DNA of 64,000 bases from Haliotis asinina. Its lineage: Eukaryota > Mollusca > Gastropoda > Lepetellida > Haliotidae. The notes beneath the pieces were generated by a model that saw only the letters and a program-made list of their open reading frames with translations, had not been told where the DNA came from and did no database searches. Position 1 is the stretch's first letter. Every line of letters begins with the position of its first letter. Shown one piece after another: positions 40,001 to 46,000 of this stretch. The stretch is taken from NCBI RefSeq assembly GCF_037392515.1, contig NC_090283.1, forward strand, positions 18,260,501-18,324,500. Direction: 5' to 3'. Made by a program: the position numbers and the translations under genes.

Positions 40001-43000
40001 AGCATGTGAGAGGGAAGTAGCAGCATGTGAGAGGGGAAGTAGCAGCACGTGAGAGGGTTAGTAGCAGCACGTGAGAGGGGAAGAAGATCTTGCATTGTTT
40101 GTACTTTGCTGTAATAACTTGCTGTTCCCAAGCTTATCATGTTGTCGCTATGTCAAATGTTTGCAACTGAGAGAGGGTTAGTAGCAGCATGTGAGAGGGA
40201 AGTAGCAGCACGTGAGAGGGGAAAAGATCTTGCATTGTTTGTACTTTGCTGTAATAACTTGCTGTTCCCAAGCTTATCATGTTGTCGCTATGTCAAATGT
40301 TTGCAACTGAGAGAGGGTTAGTAGCAGCACGTGAGAGGGAAGTAGCGGCACGTGAGAGGGGAGAAGATCTTGCATTGTTTGTACTTTGCTGTAATAACTT
40401 GCTGTTCCCAAGCTTATTATGTTGTCGCTGTGTCAAATGTTTGCAACTGAGAGAGGGTTAGTAGCAGCACGTGAGAGGGTTAGTAGCAGCACGTGAGAGG
40501 GAAGTAGCAGCATGTGAGAGGGTTAGTAGCAGCAAGTGAGAGGGTTAGTAGCAACACGTGAGAGGGAAGTAGCAGCATGTGAGAGGGTTAGTAGCAGCAC
40601 GTGAGAGGGTTAGTAGCAGCATGTGAGAGGGGAAGTAGCAGCACGTGAGAGGGTTAGTAGCAGCACGTGAGAGGGGAAGAAGATCTTGCATTGTTTGTAC
40701 TTTGCTGTAATAACTTGCTGTTCCCAAGCTTATTATGTTGTCGCTGTGTCAAATGTTTGCAACTGAGAGAGGGTTAGTAGCAGCACGTGAGAGGGTTAGT
40801 AGCAGCACGTGAGAGGGAAGTAGCAGCATGTGAGAGGGAAGTAGCAGCATGTGAGAGGGTTAGTAGCAGCACGTGAGAGGGTTAGTAGCAGCACGTGAGA
40901 GGAAAGTAGCAGCATGTGAGAGGGTTAGTAGCAGCACGTGAGAGGGTTAGTAGCAGCACGTGAGAGGGAAGTAGCAGCATGTGAGAGGGGAAGTAGATCT
41001 TGCATTGTTTGTACTTTGCTGTAATAACTTGCTGTTCCCAAGCTTATGTTGTCGCTATGTCAAATGTTTGCAACTGAGAGAGGGTTAGTAGCAGCATGTG
41101 AGAGGGGAAGTAGCAGCACGTGAGAGGGTTAGTAGCAGCACGTGAGAGGGGAGAAGATCTTGCATTGTTTGTACTTTGCTGTAATAACTTGCTGTTCCCA
41201 AGCTTATTATGTTGTCGCTGTTTCAAATGTTTGCAACTGTGAGAGGGTTAGTAGCAGCACGTGAGAGGGTTAATAGCAGCACGTTAGAGGGAAGTAGCAG
41301 CATGTGAGAGGGAAGTAGCAGCATGTGAGAGGGTTAGTAGCAGCATGTGAGAGGGTTAGTAGCAGCATGTGAGAGGGAAGTAGCAGCATGTGAGAGGGTT
41401 AGTAGCAGCACGTGAGAGGGTTAATAGCAGCACGTTAGAGGGTTAATAGCAGCACGTTAGAGGGTTAATAGCAGCACGTTAGAGGGTTAGTAGCAGCACG
41501 TGAGAAGGGAAGTAGGAGCACGTGAGAGGGGAAGTAGCAGCACGTGAGAAGGGAAGTAGCAGCACGTGAGAAGGGAAGTAGGAGCACGTGAGAGGGGAAG
41601 TAGCAGCACGTGAGAAGGGAAGTAGCAGCACGTGAGAAGGGAAGTAGGAGCACGTGAGAGGGGAAGTAGCAGCACGTGAGAAGGGAAGTAGCAGCACGTG
41701 AGAGGGTTAGTAGCAGCACGTGAGAAGGGAAGTAGGAGCACGTGAGAGGGTTAGTAGCAGCACATGAGAAGGGAAGTATCAGCACGTGAGAGGGTTAGTA
41801 GCAGCACGTGAGAAGGGAAGTAGCAGCACGTGAGAGGGGAAGTAGCAGAGGGAAAGTAGCAGCACGTGAGAAGGGAAGTAGCAGCACGTGAGAGGGGAAG
41901 TAGCAGCACGTGAGGATGAAGTAGCTGCACATTAGAGGGGAAGTGGTAGCATGTGTGGAGGGAGACAGTCAGTGTTCATACAGACACATAGGAAAGGGAA
42001 GTTTTTCACCAAGCTTCATGTTAACTTTGCTAGCTTCTCATGCCACAAGATCTTGCAATGTTTTTACCTTGCTGTAATAACTTGCTGTTCCCAAGCTTAT
42101 TATGTTGTCGCTATGTCAAATGTTTGCAACTGAGAGAGGGTTAGTAGCAGCACATGAGAGGGGAAGTAGCATCATGTTAGAGGGGAAGTAGCAGCACGTG
42201 AGAGGGTTAGTAGCAGCACGTGAGAGGGGAGAAGATCTTGCATTGTTTGTACTTTGCTGTAATAACTTGCTGTTCCCAAGCTTATTATGTTGTCACAGTT
42301 TCAAATGTTTGCAACTGAGAGAGGGTTAGTAGCAGCATGTGAGAGGGTTAGTAGCAGCACGTGAGAGGGTTAGTAGCAGCGCGTTAGAGGTTTAGTAGCA
42401 GCACGTGAGAGGGGAAGAAGATCTTGCATTGTTTGTACTTTGCTGTAATAACTTGCTGTTCCCAAGCTTATTATGTTGTCGCTATGTCAAATGTTTGCAA
42501 CTGAGAGAGGGTTAGTAGCGGCACGTGAGAGGGAAGTAGCAGCATGTGAGAGGGTTAGTAGCAGCATGTGAGAGGGGAAGAAGATCTTGCATTGTTTGTA
42601 CTTTGCTGTAATAACTTGCTGTTCCCAAGCTTATTATGTTGTCGCTGTGTCAAATGTTTGCAACTGAGAGAGGGTTAGTAGCAGCACGTGAGAGGGTTAG
42701 TAGCAGCACGTGAGAGGGAAGTAGCAGCATGTGAGAGGGTTAGTAGCAGCACGTGAGAGGGAAGTAGCAGCATGTGAGAGGGTTAGTAGCAGCACGTGAG
42801 AGGGTTAGTAGCAGCATGTGAGAGGGAAGTAGCAGCATGTGAGAGGGGAAGTAGCAGCACGTGAGAGGGTTAGTAGCAGCACGTGAGAGGGGAAGAAGAT
42901 CTTGCATTGTTTGTACTTTGCTGTAATAACTTGCTGTTCCCAAGCTTATCATGTTGTCGCTATGTCAAATGTTTGCAACTGAGAGAGGGTTAGTAGCAGC

Positions 43001-46000
43001 ATGTGAGAGGGAAGTAGCAGCACGTGAGAGGGGAAAAGATCTTGCATTGTTTGTACTTTGCTGTAATAACTTGCTGTTCCCAAGCTTATCATGTTGTCGC
43101 TATGTCAAATGTTTGCAACTGAGAGAGGGTTAGTAGCAGCACGTGAGAGGGAAGTAGCGGCACGTGAGAGGGGAGAAGATCTTGCATTGTTTGTACTTTG
43201 CTGTAATAACTTGCTGTTCCCAAGCTTATTATGTTGTCGCTGTGTCAAATGTTTGCAACTGAGAGAGGGTTAGTAGCAGCACGTGAGAGGGTTAGTAGCA
43301 GCACGTGAGAGGGAAGTAGCAGCATGTGAGAGGGTTAGTAGCAGCAAGTGAGAGGGTTAGTAGCAACACGTGAGAGGGAAGTAGCAGCATGTGAGAGGGT
43401 TAGTAGCAGCACGTGAGAGGGTTAGTAGCAGCATGTGAGAGGGGAAGTAGCAGCACGTGAGAGGGTTAGTAGCAGCACGTGAGAGGGGAAGAAGATCTTG
43501 CATTGTTTGTACTTTGCTGTAATAACTTGCTGTTCCCAAGCTTATTATGTTGTCGCTGTGTCAAATGTTTGCAACTGAGAGAGGGTTAGTAGCAGCACGT
43601 GAGAGGGTTAGTAGCAGCACGTGAGAGGGAAGTAGCAGCATGTGAGAGGGAAGTAGCAGCATGTGAGAGGGTTAGTAGCAGCACGTGAGAGGGTTAGTAG
43701 CAGCACGTGAGAGGGAAGTAGCAGCATGTGAGAGGGTTAGTAGCAGCACGTGAGAGGGTTAGTAGCAGCACGTGAGAGGGAAGTAGCAGCATGTGAGAGG
43801 GGAAGTAGATCTTGCATTGTTTGTACTTTGCTGTAATAACTTGCTGTTCCCAAGCTTATGTTGTCGCTATGTCAAATGTTTGCAACTGAGAGAGGGTTAG
43901 TAGCAGCATGTGAGAGGGGAAGTAGCAGCACGTGAGAGGGTTAGTAGCAGCACGTGAGAGGGGAGAAGATCTTGCATTGTTTGTACTTTGCTGTAATAAC
44001 TTGCTGTTCCCAAGCTTATTATGTTGTCGCTGTTTCAAATGTTTGCAACTGTGAGAGGGTTAGTAGCAGCACGTGAGAGGGTTAATAGCAGCATGTGAGA
44101 GGGAAGTAGCAGCATGTGAGAGGGTTAGTAGCAGCATGTGAGAGGGTTAGTAGCAGCATGTGAGAGGGAAGTAGCAGCATGTGAGAGGGTTAGTAGCAGC
44201 ACGTGAGAGGGTTAATAGCAGCACGTTAGAGGGTTAATAGCAGCACGTTAGAGGGTTAATAGCAGCACGTTAGAGGGTTAATAGCAGCATGTGAGAGGGT
44301 TAGTAGCAGCACGTGAGAGGGTTAGTAGCAGCACGTGAGAGGGGAAGTAGCAGCACGTTAGAGGGTTAATAGCAGCACGTTAGAGGGTTAATAGCAGCAC
44401 GTTAGAGGGTTAATAGCAGCACGTGAGAGGGTTAGTAGCAGCACGTGAGAGGGGAAGTAGCAGCACGTGAGAGGGGAAGAAGATCTTGCAATGTTTTTAC
44501 CTTGCTGTAATAACTTGCTGTTCCCAAGCTTATTATATTGTCCCTATGTCAAACGTTTGCAACTGAGTGCTCACACTACCATTGTTTGAACATGTTTTTA
44601 TTTTTGTTGTGTGATATGCGTTATACAGACTACACTGGCTATGAAGAACACCAATATTTGTCCAGGACAATTTAGGTGCTATGACTGTCAAGTCTGAAAA
44701 ATATAAGGAAATGTCAAGAAATGAATACATGTCCATTTAACAACTATGTACATAAATGACAGAATATAATTTAACATATACTTAACAATTAAAAAGAAAT
44801 TAATCCAGATGAGCAGACCTTGCCTCATGTCAAAATACATGCCACGTTTGCGCTTCACTTCACACAATCAGCAAAAGTTCAAAGCTTTGCATGAATAAGT
44901 CAGTCAATTTTGTGCTGATTTAGTTGGTTCGTTTGTAAAATTTACCATCCAAAACTGGAATCCGAATATCTGTCATGGACAGGCTCCATTATAACATAAG
45001 AGATGTGTCTTTTTTTAAAGAAAATTGTCAGGATGTGGAGGTTTCCAGATATTTGGGCTTCCAGGTTGGAAATAACCCATTGCCTGACATCCCAGTCCAG
45101 TGTGTTTTTCTTTCGGGCAAGCCAATTTGTCTGTCACGCTGTACTGTGGCCCGTTGATTGTCCATTGTTCAGGATGTTCTTTATTTTTTAAAATCAAAAC
45201 GAAAAAGGGCAGGAATAGTGGACAAATTATCAGGTCAAGTGACTTTATATGTGCCACTGTACCAGAGTACACAAGCAATTTCAAACTTATTTCCACCCGT
45301 GATATTTACTGAATAGGGTTAGGCATTAAGGCGTGCTTGTCACACCCTCCAGAGTCAACACTGGCACCATAGATTCAACACTTGATTTCACTCTAACCAG
45401 TCGTTTGTATTGGAGCTTGTTCAGTGCCATGTGTATCCCGTTCTCGTGTTAACAGCAAGGCAAAATTGTCTCATTGACTTCTGACACCCGTGATCAAAGC
45501 ATTGGACAACCTGTGCCATTGCTCTTCCCGCTGGTGCGCAGTTCTTAAACATTCTAGGGTTAATGTCTCAAGGCATGAATACTTCTTCCAAGAACATCCA
45601 AATGGGTGTGTTTTACTGGCATTTATCTTAGCTTGAAGACTTGATTACTGCAGGTATTTGGACAAAATTCATTTTACACCCGGACTTTCTCATGGCTCTA
45701 TCTCTCTATCTATCTCTCTTGTCTACCTTCCTTCCCTCTTTCTCACGTCTTTCCTCCCCTCTTCCCTGCCTCTCTCTTCTTTGATGTCTCTCTCTCTTGG
45801 GTTTGCTTGTAACGTCAAAGACCCTGAAACTGTCTGATTTTGGCAGCTTCACTAATCATAAGGTCTGACAGGATATTGAGTCAAGTATGAGGTATGGTAT
45901 TTTATGTATGGCCTTGCAGTCATCTAATCGCTTGTGCATAGTTGTGTCCCCTGTTAGTGCTTGTATCCTCAGTTTGTTGGTTCAAGTCAAAATGGGTACA

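Larger units (their letters stand above)
38473..44490. repeat. composite satellite of E-box (CACGTG) units in tim intron 21
   Basis: Unit of 21-22 bases, AGTAGCAGCACGTGAGAGGG with endings GG, TT or AA-type variants, in unbroken runs at 38.47-39.13, 41.46-41.93 kb and elsewhere. Runs are interspersed with about 21 copies of a ~95-base module (AGATCTTGCATTGTTTGTAC ... CAAATGTTTGCAACTGAG). By eye about 110 units keep a perfect CACGTG; the rest are mostly CATGTG, CACATG or CACGTT. A ~2.8 kb block is itself duplicated. The repeat is open in several minus-strand frames, which is an artefact of composition. Confidence 0.95.

Noticed and set aside
38500-44480. Telomere-like GGGTTAG words in many satellite units
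   Set aside because: Only one GGTTAG per 22 bases, never consecutive; not an interstitial telomere.
38473-44490. CRISPR-like array of regular repeats
   Set aside because: Units are head-to-tail without unique spacers, and the setting is a eukaryotic intron.
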